Assembly: GCA_933228895.1 (NCBI GenBank)
Contig: OW121852.1
Coordinates: forward strand, 106,103,544-106,167,543
Direction of reading: 5' to 3'
Origin: Platycnemis pennipes
Lineage: Eukaryota; Arthropoda; Insecta; Odonata; Platycnemididae
Length of the DNA stretch: 64,000 nt
The notes under the pieces are model-generated. The model had not been told where the DNA came from, made no database searches, and saw nothing but the letters and a program-made list of their open reading frames with translations. The first letter of the stretch is position 1. Each line of letters opens with the position of its first letter. Position numbers and translations under genes: made by a program. Below are positions 45,281 through 57,400 of this stretch, piece after piece.

Positions 45281-45656
45281 GACTCAGCTGTGTGTCCCCC
45301 ATTGCGATTGAGCGAAGTCGCTTCGCGGACTCAGTTGTGATTGGACGAAGTGGATCACGTACATCAACATCTACACATCTACACGATACCCTGCAAGCCA
45401 TCGCGAGGGCGTGTGGCAGGGGGTGAAGATCACCAAGCATGCACTACTAACATGCAAACAAGCAACTATATTGTCTCATGCAACTTGTACTAGGTCGCAT
45501 GCACGCCCACTTTTCCGAAAGGGTTAAAAACATCAGTTTTTCGCCGCTTATAACTCTAGGACTTATTGACGGATCAAAACACGGAAAAATAGGGGTCATT
45601 TTATTTTACAAACTCTATCAGATTCGGCAATAAAAAATATGGTAAACGACCCCATT
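45281..45656 (+). mobile_element. Family-M copy 5, right half with LINE-B tail inside
   Basis: From the CAGCTGTGTGTCCCCC landmark through GAAGTCGCTTCGCGGACTCA to the terminal GTAAACGACCCCATT. The expected GTCAGAGGTTGCACCAC segment is replaced by about 137 bp (45361-45497) of foreign sequence. Confidence 0.78.
45361..45497 (-). mobile_element. LINE-B 3' tail inserted in family-M
   Basis: ACATCTACACATCTACACGA, then ACCCTGCAAGCCATCGCGAG and GTGTGGCAGGGGGTGAAGAT, is a minus-strand LINE-B terminus with its ATGTAG-type end at the left. About 100 bp of 3' UTR remain. The target duplication could not be resolved. Confidence 0.7.
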
Positions 45657-46210
45657 CTCTCAGAATTCTACGAATGTAAGCCACTTGATAGATTGTTGTG
45701 AATAATGGACTTATCACGTGAAAATTCAATTTCGGAACACGCAGTCACATTGGCTCCTAATCATCCTTAATAGGAAATATTAACTTGATGAAATTCCCAT
45801 TAAAAAGAGTGAGACAAAGAAAAGCGTTTCTCAGTTTTGGGAATGATTTTATCCGATAAGGTAAACTGAAGAACGTAAAAAACCTTTGACGGAGACCATG
45901 AGAGGAATAAAATGTCACAGGCAGGGGAAAGGGGGATTTCATCGTAATCCGGGATAAGGAATGGATGTAAGAGACATTTAGGAGATTGAGAGGAGGCAGG
46001 GGATAAAATTGGAAAAAGAGAGAGGGTTAGCACGCGTTAACGCTGAGAGCAGTATCTTCAACAGTTCACAACGTCGCAAATTCTGAGAAATCCTGCGCCC
46101 AACGCCAAATCCACGGTTGGGGCACAGAAGAGTTCTTATTCTCAAAAGCACGTCTTACGTGACTTCGAGAGAGTTTAAGGTGGAGGAAATAAAGGATCAC
46201 ATAAGCATTT

Positions 46211-46260
46211 AGGTAATAGGGTGAGTCGTTGCTGTCGTTCTACAACTCACCCTATTACCT
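46211..46260. repeat. Hairpin with perfect 16-bp arms
   Basis: AGGTAATAGGGTGAGT (46211-46226) and its exact complement at 46245-46260 flank an 18-base loop. The arm resembles, in composition only, the palindrome at 44178. Confidence 0.9.
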
Positions 46261-46505
46261 GTAGCCTATTGACGTTGACTACAGTTAAAATAAGTGTTTA
46301 CTTTCGGGCTGGAGTAAGCCCTCTCGAACAGAAAGACGGGTTTTTAGTTTACAGGTAACATTTGACATTGCAATAGCTTCTGAGCGTTAAAACATGTACT
46401 ATTACTCTATATTATTCGGCAATTGAAGGAACTAAGGTTCCAAATCGCACAAGCTATGTATGCACGCTATTGTATCAATCATCGCGGGGCGAGTGTGGGG
46501 CATCG

Positions 46506-46665
46506 TGGAGAGCATTCGAGTTCAATACTCCGTCCGTCGGATGGGACGTTAAGACGGGGTCCACATGGCGCATTTCGTTGAGAGCTGGCCAATGCCGACG
46601 CCGGGTTTCTCTCCTCCCTTCCTCCTAATTGCCATTACATTCCAATTAATTCTATACCTTTCCTC
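46506..46665 (+). mobile_element. SINE-T fragment, plus strand
   Basis: AATACTCCGTCCGTCGGATG, GGACGTTAAGACGG and GCCGGGTTTCTCTCCTCCCT are in reverse order and orientation relative to copies 1-4. The tRNA head is missing; the tail side ends near TAATTCTATACC. Confidence 0.7.
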
Positions 46666-49137
46666 CCGGTCTGAAGTATAAGTCCTATAGGTGTAGATAC
46701 GCACTTAAAGACCACATGTGAGATAAGAATAGGTACGTTTATTGCCACTAAAATTTTTTCTGGATTCTGGAGTAAATTCATATGGACTGTAAGTGATAGA
46801 AAGTTGAGTTAGGTGCCAATGAAATGCGAGTACTCTCAGTGCATCGTGTGATTATAAAAAATATATTTAAAAGGATAAAATATTCGTAACAAAAGTAGTA
46901 AAAAATTAATGCTTAGGCCTAGACGGTTATAATGTACTGAAAGAAGCTGATTTGAGAAGCTAGCGGCCATTTTGGTAGGTACAGAAGTAACGGGCTTGCT
47001 ACTGGCAATACTTGTACGGATGAAGTTGCTTTTGCACTTGGCAAAACCAGTAAAACCAAGCATGAGACAATATCGTAATATATTGTATCAGTATACAGAA
47101 CCTGCCAAATGCAAACAAATGTTGTTTACATATCGACTCAGCAGGGATAGTACGGCGCTTCTGTCGCCTCGTAGCCAACGAGCGATTACAAATACTCAAT
47201 TAGTAGAATGAAATTATTGCTTTATGTATGCTAGTTTGATTTTTGTGTTGAAAACGCAATCTCTACCTCATATTTTAAATCATGGAATTTTAATGTGGAT
47301 CTGACGTTACGCTCTCGAATGTAAACAACATACAAACTAGTAGCTGTACATGTCTGCGAAAGAGTAGTTAGCTGTTCGTTGTTGATTTTATTATAAATCC
47401 AAATTTCGGTTACTTGCTGAGTTACATAGGTCCTCTTGTAAAAATTCGCGAAATATTTCTAGAAATATTGTGAGAAAGACGGACGCAAGCGGTACAGCGG
47501 ATATGGATCTTATTGCTCGACTTTCATTAAGAATCAAGGTTGTAAGTTTCTGTTGGAAAATTTGAAACCTTTATAAACAAGAATTGGGATACAATGAAGT
47601 GCTGTGTATTTCATTTCGTTATATTTTACATAGAGTAACATATGAGCTTGCTTTTTCCTACGGACTGAAATGTTTACTAACGACCTCATTATATCTTGAG
47701 TGATGTGTGAACTTCAGAAGGGAAGATGATTAATTTTACATGCAGCTTAGGGCCACTTACAATTCTCCTTATTGCTTCCATCCAGTTTAGACTCAATTAT
47801 TCACAATTATTTCCGTATCGTGAGCTTTATGGCTATTTTAGCGCTTTTTCCTCACCAAATGCGCGTACTTCACGAGACTCCTCTAACGAACTAGTTTTAT
47901 TTAAACGTATGTTGTAATTTACAGTTAATTCATTTCTGTCTTTTGAGGTGATTATTTTATTTTTCAGTTATCAATTTTGAAGCGACAGTCGTTTTCAAGT
48001 CAATTTATACATAGCCAGTGAAATATTCGGAGAGACTAAATTGACGCGGGTAGTTTTGTTTATGTATTGACCCACGATGTAGTGTGGTGGCGCAAGGGTA
48101 TGGAATCGAGTACTATGGACTCTTATGGGATTGTCACTGGTCAGGTAAAACTAGGCATCGTGAGATGAATGATGAAATGTATTTTTTAAATTCCAAAAAT
48201 AGAAGAAAATTTCAAAAAGCAAACAAGAGCCAACTGTGCACTTTGAATAGGTTGAATTCCAACTAGTTTTAGTAACCAAATGGACTCCCAAGGGAATCAA
48301 ATGCATGAATACCTTCCCTTACATAGCTTTAGAAAAATTAAGCGACGCCAATGCGATGAAATTTGGGTACTTTTTCAATGCTATTTTCGTATCAAAACAC
48401 ATACAGTCTCCATAAGAGCCCGTATGAAACCCAGTCTTTTATCCGCAGTATGTGGTTAATCGTTCCCAATCACATACAATATTCAACCATAGGTCAACAT
48501 GGCAATGCGTCCTCCAATACATCCTAACCTTCTTGTTTTGAATGAAATATCGTTGTATGTGGGTACTAAACGTATTCAGAAGTATCACTAACGTATGTGG
48601 GATGGTGAATCAGGTCATAAATAATCCAAAAAACATAAAATGGCCAATGGTGAACGTAAGAAGATTAGCCAACAACAACTGAAATAATAGGCATTGTCGG
48701 TTTTTCGTGCGTAAATGAATTCTACCAGTCACACAACTCCTGCTGCTATTGGTATTCGTATACAAGTAGACGATGTGAAAAATTATAAGAACTTAGAAAA
48801 TTAAGCAAAGCAGGCTATGGAGATAGATAGGGTGTTCCAGTTGGCAGAGGAATTTGTCTCAAATTCACAAATTTTATGGGCCAATCGATCGCAGCAAAAC
48901 GTGTGAGTTAGCTACAAAGCACATTCACGAAACGCTCTTTGATCACACTTGGACACACAGTGTGTGATTATTTCGGTAAACTGGTGTTCTACATGGATCT
49001 AAAGAAAATAAGGCTGTATACGTGACGTATTCTTTATCTCTTATCTGTCTGCGGCCAAGCTTCCGTTATAGCCTCCGTCGATTTTCATCAATGGAATTAG
49101 TGGAATTGACGAACAACTAAAGACATTGCATTACCTA
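46666..49137. other. Unassigned DNA
   Basis: A 79-residue plus frame (46972-47211) follows a GCGGCCATTTTGG string that is common near insect and vertebrate promoters, but no domain is visible. Other short frames are unremarkable. Confidence 0.35.
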
Positions 49138-49407
49138 GGGAAGGTAGGTTAATATTTGGAAAGCAGGAGAAATTTCCTGCATGAAGGAAGGGTGGTGAGA
49201 GACCCGACTTCGGTGTAAGCCTGCTCTTTAAGCGCCAAGAAGTTAATGGTTTTACGTCCCATCCAATGGACGAAGTGCTGAACTTGATGTATTCTCCAAC
49301 CTGGAATCAAAGGTATGGGACCTGTATGTAACTAAAAATTTTGAAACAGCCGAGCCTAGCCCTCGGGATGGTACATCGGTTATCTTGCCACCACAACAAC
49401 CCGAATA
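49138..49407 (-). mobile_element. SINE-T copy 6, diverged
   Basis: The body landmarks GAAGGAAGGGTGGTGAGAGA, TTTTACGTCCCATCCAATGG and the head complement TTGCCACCACAACAACCCGA are all present and in order. Substitutions are frequent, and the B-box region is weakened. Confidence 0.7.
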
Positions 49408-50797
49408 GTAGGGTGACATCTTTAGAAATTATTTATTTAAGAATTGTCTATGTATATGTCCAATTCCAACAAATATGCCTAACGCAATAACGCTCTTTAT
49501 GGTGGACAGGTATGCAATGGATAAACCTTTTGGGTGGAAAATTATTTAAACAATAATGATTCTCACTCAAATGATCATACACGACAATGCATAAGAATAA
49601 TTTTCTGGAAAATAGATGCACCACTCTATCGTCATTTAAATTATGAATTAATTTACCTATTACAACCTGTTTACAACCCAAATGAGGTTGTATTATATGT
49701 TTCTCATTTTATTAAACATTCTATGACCTTGGCAAAAGACTTTTGTCTAGATAGATTTTGATACAGACTCTTTACCAGTATCACTAAGAAAACTCTCAAA
49801 GGTGAGCATTTAAACCAAAGCCAAAATGTCCTCGTATTCCACAGTTTTATGATACGCAGTCGTATTTCTAATATTGATTCAGAAGTCATTTGCATACTAA
49901 GCACATATTTAGCATTAAATATGTATCCAGGCATGAGATGGGAATGACTTGAAAAAAAAAGAACCTAGACGATTCCGGGATCGTGACGTGCAACTGTATT
50001 CCCACGCAGCGAATGCTGACGTCAGAGGTTGTGACGTCAGTATTACGTCTCATTCAAATCTCTCACGGGGCACGACGCTCTTATTAAAGGGCAGGGCCCG
50101 AAGATAAGCACAAGTTTTCGCAAGGATTACATAGATGAGAGGTTAAAATCCATAGCTCTTTTGAAAATTTAGTTCCAACCTAGGGATTACAGCCAATGAC
50201 TTTTGGAGTGGAAATAGCAAGCGGTCAGACCGTGACTTAATGAGTTGATTTGCGTAATTTACCGCAAAACCTGAATAAACTCTATCAGAATTTTAAAAAA
50301 TCCCTCCTAGAAAGGTTTTGATAGCGCATTGAGATGGCAGTTGGCTAAAAATCAACTTTCGCAGCCATTCCCAATTTTTTCATGTGCATTGAGCATAAAA
50401 TTGCACATGGATGGACCTAAAAAAAACACACACAGTATGGACAAGGACTGAACTCAATAAAAATCGCGCATGAAACATGAAACTTCAATTACCTTCAGCC
50501 AGATATATTTTAGACGAACGATTTCGAATACAAACAATTCCATCCCAATGTTATCTCATGACATTTCTTCCTCTTCATTTATATTGCCTTGCCAGAAATT
50601 CCCTTTATAACATGAAATATCTTTTTGGTCAGAGGCAAACTTCAAATTATCATATAAATATTGCTGTTGATACCCAACCAACAAGATATCAGTATACTTT
50701 CATTTGGAAAGTCCGTTGATAATGGCATTAAGAGCAAACATTTTCGAAGAAAGGAAAACATTGAAAGTGCTCAATACCTGACTGAAGAAAATGAATT
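49408..50797. other. Unassigned DNA with twin CRE-like sites
   Basis: TGACGTCA occurs at 50017-50024 and 50032-50039. An 80-residue frame at 50477-50719 has no recognised family. Confidence 0.35.
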
Positions 50798-51560
50798 GAT
50801 TATAACTAAGCGTTTTTATGTACACAAATCTCTCCTTACCCAGACTTCTGTAACTGGATATTCATCACAGTATGTTGTAATTGTGTGCCTTTTCTACCCA
50901 CTGTTTTTACAGTGTCCTAGTCCTACGCCTTCATTCTATTATAATTATATTATAAATAAGCGTTTTTAAGTACACAAATCTATCCTTGCCCAGACGTCTG
51001 TACACTGGATATTCATTGCGGTATGTTATAATTGTGTGCCTTTTCTACCCACTGTTTTCACACTGTCCTAGTCCTACGCCTTCATTCTATTATAATTAGA
51101 TTATAACTAAGCGTTTTTAAGTACACAAATTTATCTTTGCCCAGACGTCTGCACACTGGATATTCACCACGGTATGTTGTAATTATGTGCCTTTTTGACC
51201 CAATGTTTTGCACCGTCAAAGGGAGTTGTGTTTGAAACCGTCGGAATGAACTCAAATAGGTAACCAAGGAGTCACGTGGTAAAAACAAGAATTGTTCGAA
51301 AATTTCGTGTATTTTAATCGCGCGTAACAATTCCAATCATTGGTTTTTACTTGAGTTTTTATTATATATTCTGATTATAGAACCCCCGGATGTGAAAAAC
51401 TCAAGTAATCACCAGTGATTGAGATTATTAAGAGTGATCAAACACGCCTAAATTTGCTACGCCTAAACTATTCGTGTTTGTACCACGTGACTCTTGATAA
51501 TCTCGACGGTTTCAAACACAACCCCCTAGTCCTACACCTTTCTTCTATCGCAATAAAATC
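50798..51560 (+). repeat. Three-unit tandem repeat of about 150 bp, last unit interrupted
   Basis: Units begin at TATAACTAAGCG-type strings at 50801, 50951 and 51102. Each contains GTACACAAATCT, CAGACGTCTG, GGATATTCA, TTTTCTACCCACTGTTTT and CCTAGTCCTACGCCTTC. The third unit stops after GCACCGTC near 51217 and resumes at CTAGTCCTACACCTTTCTTC at 51527, with a foldback element between the two parts. Confidence 0.88.
51218..51526. mobile_element. Foldback MITE-like element inside the tandem array
   Basis: The left end GGGAGTTGTGTTTGAAACCG (51221-51240) and the right end (complement of about 51502-51526) are inverted copies. The similarity continues inward through GAGTCACGTGGT and ends near the centre with TTACTTGAGTTTTT (51347-51360) against its complement around 51381-51394. 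The whole element is therefore two arms of roughly 140 bp with a short spacer. It is non-coding. The empty site is known from units 1 and 2 of the array. Confidence 0.82.
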
Positions 51561-51808
51561 ATCCTACGCCCTCAGAGACGTATACTCTGAAATTTATTTA
51601 CACCTTTCTTTTCCCGTCAGATAGGTACTTTCCACTCGGGGATTCGCCTAAGATAAAAATGATCGTAAATTACAATTAGATCCTTGGAATTGAAGTCATC
51701 TCTGTCCAGGGGAGAGCAAAATTAATTGAGTTTTAAATCAGTCCGGCATCGAAACGCTAACAGGGATGAAAGATGCAAGGAAAGGCGCTTCGCCTTGGGG
51801 AGAATTGG

Positions 51809-51992
51809 GCATTACTGTCTTTAACGAAAAGGGCCGAGGGGTCAACGTTCATAAGTCCCATGTGACGGGTGGAGTACTTGAAATCCCCCATGGACGGAAA
51901 TCAAATATGTACCTACATTCCAGTACAAAATCTCTGCCCGTGCTCGAATTCGAACTCGTGCCCTTGGAGTCACTGCCGAGGGTCATAACCAT
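51809..51992 (-). mobile_element. SINE-T-related fragment
   Basis: ACGAAAAGGGCCGAGGGGTC, GTGACGGGTGGAGTACTTGA and a GAATTCGAACTCGTGCCCTT segment (B-box complement) follow the order of SINE-T, but the sequence is strongly diverged. Confidence 0.5.
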
Positions 51993-52005
51993 CACATCAT
52001 ACCAA

Positions 52006-52855
52006 AACATTTTTTTCTTAATTTTGAATGTGTGAAAAAGTTAAGCCCCATTTCATTTCATAATTTCGAGAGAATTCACACTCCGCACTGATTTTCCATA
52101 ATCATGATATATCTCAATTTTTTTATGTGAAATGACCGTCATTAGATATCTCAGGATAAATATCTAAATCTTAGTACTGTGGGTATTTCATTAGATAACA
52201 CTCGCTGAATTTATCTTCGATTTGAGGTGAATAGATATCAAATTAAAATGAATATAGCTTTGTTAAGCGATATAATAGCGAGTCATTCTCCATGCTGTCC
52301 ACAGAACGTCCCACGGACGGAGTACTGCACTTTGGCCAACCATCATAAGAGTTTCATCACACATATTTTCCGATCCATTTTACGGTTTAAGCAACGTTCC
52401 AAGCTTTTATGTTTTCTTAGGTCCTAGTGTCCTGTACTTGTGTCTAGGTGACTACAGTTTTGCCTGAATTTCAAGGGGCATCTTCATGTCGAAGTAACTA
52501 TCGTCATTTTGGTCTCGTCCTAATTGCCCCTCTCTCTCGCTACTGCGCTTTCCTTGGTATCTTTTTCTTCCCGACGTCTATTACGTTGTATTCGTCTTCT
52601 TCGTTGATGTTTATAAGCGTTTTCATGACCACCATCGACTCTCTTATGATTCTGCAATAATATCTGCGTCTTAGCTAATATTATAGCTTCATCGAACCCA
52701 AGCTTTGAAGGTTGAAAGCCAGTACTCTTGCCTCACTCTCTACGTGAGATCCAAGAACCGAGGTCAGATTCGAGCCAAAAACGTGTGCAGTCATGAGGTG
52801 GAGTTGGAAAGGCATAGTGGAGAAAGAAAATGGAGAACGCCTTGGAAAGAAAGTT
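52006..52855. other. Unassigned spacer with small SINE-T scrap
   Basis: GAACGTCCCACGGACGGAGT at about 52306 matches the SINE-T core for roughly 25 bp. Nothing else is recognised. Confidence 0.4.
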
Positions 52856-53389
52856 TATGGGGGCGATTAATCGGAACCGAAATCGCAATTTTGTACTCGA
52901 AATCGTTAGATTGAAACAAAAAAAGAATTTTGGTGAAAAAATTAATCTTCTAACCAAAACCATTCACTCATAAATCAAAAATTAAAATAAGCAAAAGGTG
53001 ACGCCCACCTAAGAAGCAGCTTTGATACCATTGACGTAATTTTCCTCCCGTCCTTGACTACTTTTCGTGGAAGGTAAGGGAGTGGAGGGGGATTCTCGGA
53101 AGGTCTGCTCGCTCAGATGCTGTCGCAACTGTCCTATTGGCAGAATCAACTGTGTCCCCCCCATAGCGATAAGGTGAAGTAGCTTCGCGGGCTCAGTTGT
53201 AATTGGACGAAGTTGAGATACGTCAGAGGTTGCACCACGCCCACTTTCCCGAAAGGATTAAAAACATCAGTTTTTCCCCGGCTATAACTCGAGAAACAAT
53301 TGACAGATCAAAAAACTGAAAATACGGGTCTTTTTATTTTACAAACTCTATCATATTCGGCAATAAAAAATATGGTAAATGACCCCATT
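52856..53389 (+). mobile_element. Family-M copy 6
   Basis: Complete from TATGGGGGCGATTAATCGG to GTAAATGACCCCATT, colinear with copy 1. Confidence 0.82.
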
Positions 53390-53941
53390 CTCATACAAAC
53401 ATGTGGCTATCTATCCTAACTCCAGATGAGCCTGACCATCGGTCCCTCCGTTTCCACGAATGAATGCCCCCCCGTCCGTGTCGAGGAGCCCACTTGGTCC
53501 ACTTGGTGAGATCAACTAATCGAAGATGAGGCGATTTCCTCCTCGGAAGGCCGCCCAAGTGGCATGGGGGGCTGGAAGCGACGCCCAACTTGCTCGTGCC
53601 AATAATCCTCGCCCTGTCCACTTAAGGGCAGCTCGGAACTCTCTCAATCGAGAAGAACACAGTGCCACCGCAGACGGCCAACAGAATTGACCTTTACATG
53701 CGAATAAGGGCCATTACTCCGAGGGTCAGCTGACACGTCAAATATAACCGGCAATCTGGCCGGTAGCTTGGTAACCTAAGTGATGGTTCGCATCACGCAA
53801 ATGTTTATCAACTGATTTACTTTAATTCTGAGTATGCAATAGCTCAAATTATAGGTGGAGATTTTTACCGCTTCTGCTGAGAACGTTATTACATTTTTAA
53901 ATCCACAATTGGGTCTTTCGCCATTATTTTTACTGCCGTAT
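53390..53941. other. Unassigned spacer
   Basis: No feature is recognised. A small purine/pyrimidine-balanced GC-rich part lies at 53440-53640. Confidence 0.35.
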
Positions 53942-54480
53942 CTTAGAGAGTGTAAAATAAGAAGACCCGCATATTATAGAGTTTGTAAAATGAAAAGACT
54001 TGAATTTTTCTACACTTCAACCTGTCCATTAGTTCTCGAGTTAAAAGCAACGAAAAAACTTGCAAAAATGATTTCAACCCTTTTGGACAAGTGGGCGTGC
54101 GAAGGACTTATGCGTCATCCACTTCGTCCAATCACAACTGAGACCGCGAAGCTCCATCTTATCACAGTGGTGGACACAGAGCTGACTCTGTCAGTAGAAG
54201 TGGTTGCGACAGGATCTCTTCAGGCAGACCTCCCCTCCCCACCTCCTCTCCGCCTCCCTTCCCGTTCTTCCTCTACACAGTCAGAGGACTGCAGGTGGAT
54301 GACGTAGTAATCCTTAACGCAGCTCGTTCGGTGGGCGTCATCTTTTGCTTATTTTAATTTTTGATTTATGAGTGAATGGCTCTGGTTAGAAGATTAATTT
54401 TTTCACTAAAATTCATTTGTCGTTTCTATCTAACAATTTCTTGCACAAAATAGCGATTTCGGTTCCAAACAAACAACCTC
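53942..54480 (-). mobile_element. Family-M copy 7, inverted and diverged
   Basis: All landmarks appear on the complement, including GGTGACG...ACCG (as CGGTGGGCGTCATCTTTTGC at 54331), the GAAGT...GCGAAGC block and the CGATTTCGGTTCC end. About 33 bp near the family's right end are duplicated (53945-53977 and 53978-54010). The 150-residue frame 53855-54307 is simply translation of this repeat. Confidence 0.75.
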
Positions 54481-57400
54481 GTTGAATTTTCATTTATCCA
54501 GTTATCAACGTAAATGGTGCGATACAACCTCAGCACCAAATTGCTAATACTACAACTACAACGATAGCTTGTACCATTGTACATACATCTACAATTACAA
54601 TATTAAAAATGTGTTACCGTCGATTTACATTGCTAAAAATGTACCAGGTACGTAAAACTTAAATCACATCGGTGGCGGCGGGATAAAGTCCTCACCTACT
54701 ACTCCAGGGGTCGTGGGTTGGTGTCCCAACCAGATTGGATTTCCAACACCCAGGGAACGGTCGTATAGTGCACGATATAAAAGAACCCTTTTTGATGTTT
54801 TCGGATCCACGAAAAATAAATATGTTCCATCGCAATGATAAAAATTGTTCACAATTATACATGCCCCGGGTTAGTAGCCCGAATATCTTACGTCACCATG
54901 AGCTAACATCCATTTGCCGGAATTAAACATTTAAAATTCCATGGGAAACACATTTTTTAAGGGAAATAAATTATAAATACGAGCTGGAAATTCACCAGCT
55001 ATCCGGCAGAACAGAAATAAAAGACAAATACATTTATTTACATGGGGGGAAAATTAAAAATTGCGACGTTCCAGAGGCGTCAAGCAGAGTTGCTGGACTT
55101 TACTGTTACGAAAGAGGTGGAAGGTTAAAGGTCACATTCCTCGCAAACAGCAAAAGGGGAAGCTGTAAACTTCCGAGTGCGACCCCTTGGATTTCGAAGA
55201 GCACGAAACAGTAAATTGAGAGCCAAGTAATTTCGAGAAAAGGTCACGCCAAGCTGAGTGTACCTACCCTTCGTATTTTCAAGCTGCACCGAGGCCGAAC
55301 GTCTTTTTTCTCCACTTCCTTAAATCAAAGAGTCCGTTTTGGAAAAGTATGGCAGCCTGAGAGGCCTCTTGACTCTATGTTCGAGGGTATATGTATGCTG
55401 CGGACAAGCGTTCCATTCCAGGACAAAGTTCAAGTATAGGTGTTTGAAGGCCCGCGAAATATTTTGAACTATTTGAGCTCTGTGAGCCCACGCTGTAATG
55501 ATACCAACATTACTAAATGAACAATTTGTGATCAGTGCCACGATATTTATAAAATAGAATCTTGCTGCACCTTTGAGACTAAATCCACGATAAATATTTT
55601 TCCATCTGTAGCAGCTAGGAAGACGATACATTTGTCATATATAAATTTGTCTCATATAAATGATAACGGAACTACAAACATCAATTTCACAAGATCTTTT
55701 TGACAAATAAAATAATAAATCGATTGGCCGACCTAAACTAAAAATATAGGTAGATACCACGAAAAATAAGAGAATGATCCAATTAAAACAAAAGTATACG
55801 AGTGTCCATTTTCACAATGCTTACCTTTTTGTGACGGTAAAACCAACAATGTATTGCGAGTATCTCAAAAAATTAGTCATAATACGAATGTAGGAACAGA
55901 AAAATAGTGAAAATAAGAAAATAAATATAAAATAATGTATTCTTTTCAATTCGTAGTTTGGTACGCTGGGAGAAAAGCGTTGAAATTCATCCCACTGCAA
56001 CATAATCCAAGTTCACGAAGTGTGCGTTAGTGGGAGAAAGGTTTTTAAAAAATATGTTGGCGATTCTCACTAAAGTCGTGGCGTGTTCTTTGAAGGCTTA
56101 CTTGTTGGATTTTCCGTCACTTTCATTAGTCCATTGTCAACTCCCAACGCCCAACTCTCTCCTAACTTGTTCCTTCCTCACCAAATCCACCGTAAAAGTT
56201 TCCTTACTCGCATTTCCCACCTCGAAAGACATTTTTTCAGCAAGTGCTACTTTGAGTCACGCGCAAATTTTGACATCTTTTCGTTCTAAATACCAACTAT
56301 TCCTACCATGCTTAATATTTCCGACTTCTTCAGCCTTTAGAGAATAGTTTCCTTTCTCTCACGATTATCTTGTCACCACGCTCCCCCGTTATTATTACAA
56401 ATCAGGTTGCTGCACTCTCTTCTCTCCAAATTTAGCTGTCCTGTTAACTCTTCATTAATCCGGACAGAAGTACTAGAAATCGAAAAGGGACAATTTTGAA
56501 TTTGTGAAAAGTGAGACTTCAAATAGGATTATATTTTCCGTGCATAAAAATGTAGACTTTTTGCAATTCGCTACCAGATAAAACAAAGTGGCAAGTTATT
56601 AATTAATTGGAAATAACGTTCCTTCTGATTTTTCTAATTCATATATGAGATCATATGCTTCACTCTTTCACCAATCGGACCAAATTTTCCATGAACCTGA
56701 CTAAATAAATTCCCATTTGGCATGTCATTGAACTGAAGGATATGTTTATATTTCAGCAATGGTAAATATCTCACAATAATAGCCTTTGGCAAAGAAGTGC
56801 TCATTTACTTATGGTATGTAAACCTACATAAATGTTCACCATAGCAGTTCTGATGCCATTTTGCCCGAGATTAAATTAAACATGCTTTCCTTGCTAGTAC
56901 CAATTTAGTATAAATTCATAATGCAAGTGCAATAATATTATCAAAAATACCAAAGCTTTTTAATAGTTAACATTGCTACTAAAATATAATAATTATTTTA
57001 ACATGTTATTTTTATCTGCTTTAGGAAGTGAATTCCTAGCGTAAATGTGTGTAGTTTTTTTAAGGGAAAGGAAATATTTCAAATATTCCTTGACGGGATT
57101 TAACTTTACGTTTGGAAAGGGTGTACTGGTTGATACCTCCGTGTGTTTCATAATTTAATTTCGGAGAGCATATATATGTTTATTAGTAAGGATGTACCAT
57201 CACTGCATTTTCGCTTCATCGGTTTCAATGGACATGTGTTTGAAAAATTGAATTTTTCCTTGCAAAAATGATTAGTAAAACTGTATTTCAAAGTATTTCT
57301 AAACAGTGATCTCCAACTCTCGATTTCTTGCAAAAACTTTGAGGTTTTCATAAAAAAAACTACTACTCATGCTCACAAGGAAATATTAGAGTCTGAATTC

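Noticed and set aside
50798..51217. CRISPR-like array
   Set aside because: Units are about 150 bp and contiguous with no unique spacers, in a eukaryotic repeat-rich setting; it is an ordinary tandem repeat.
53855..54307. 150-residue plus-strand frame as a gene
   Set aside because: It is translation of an inverted family-M repeat; the same DNA occurs at seven other places without a conserved frame.
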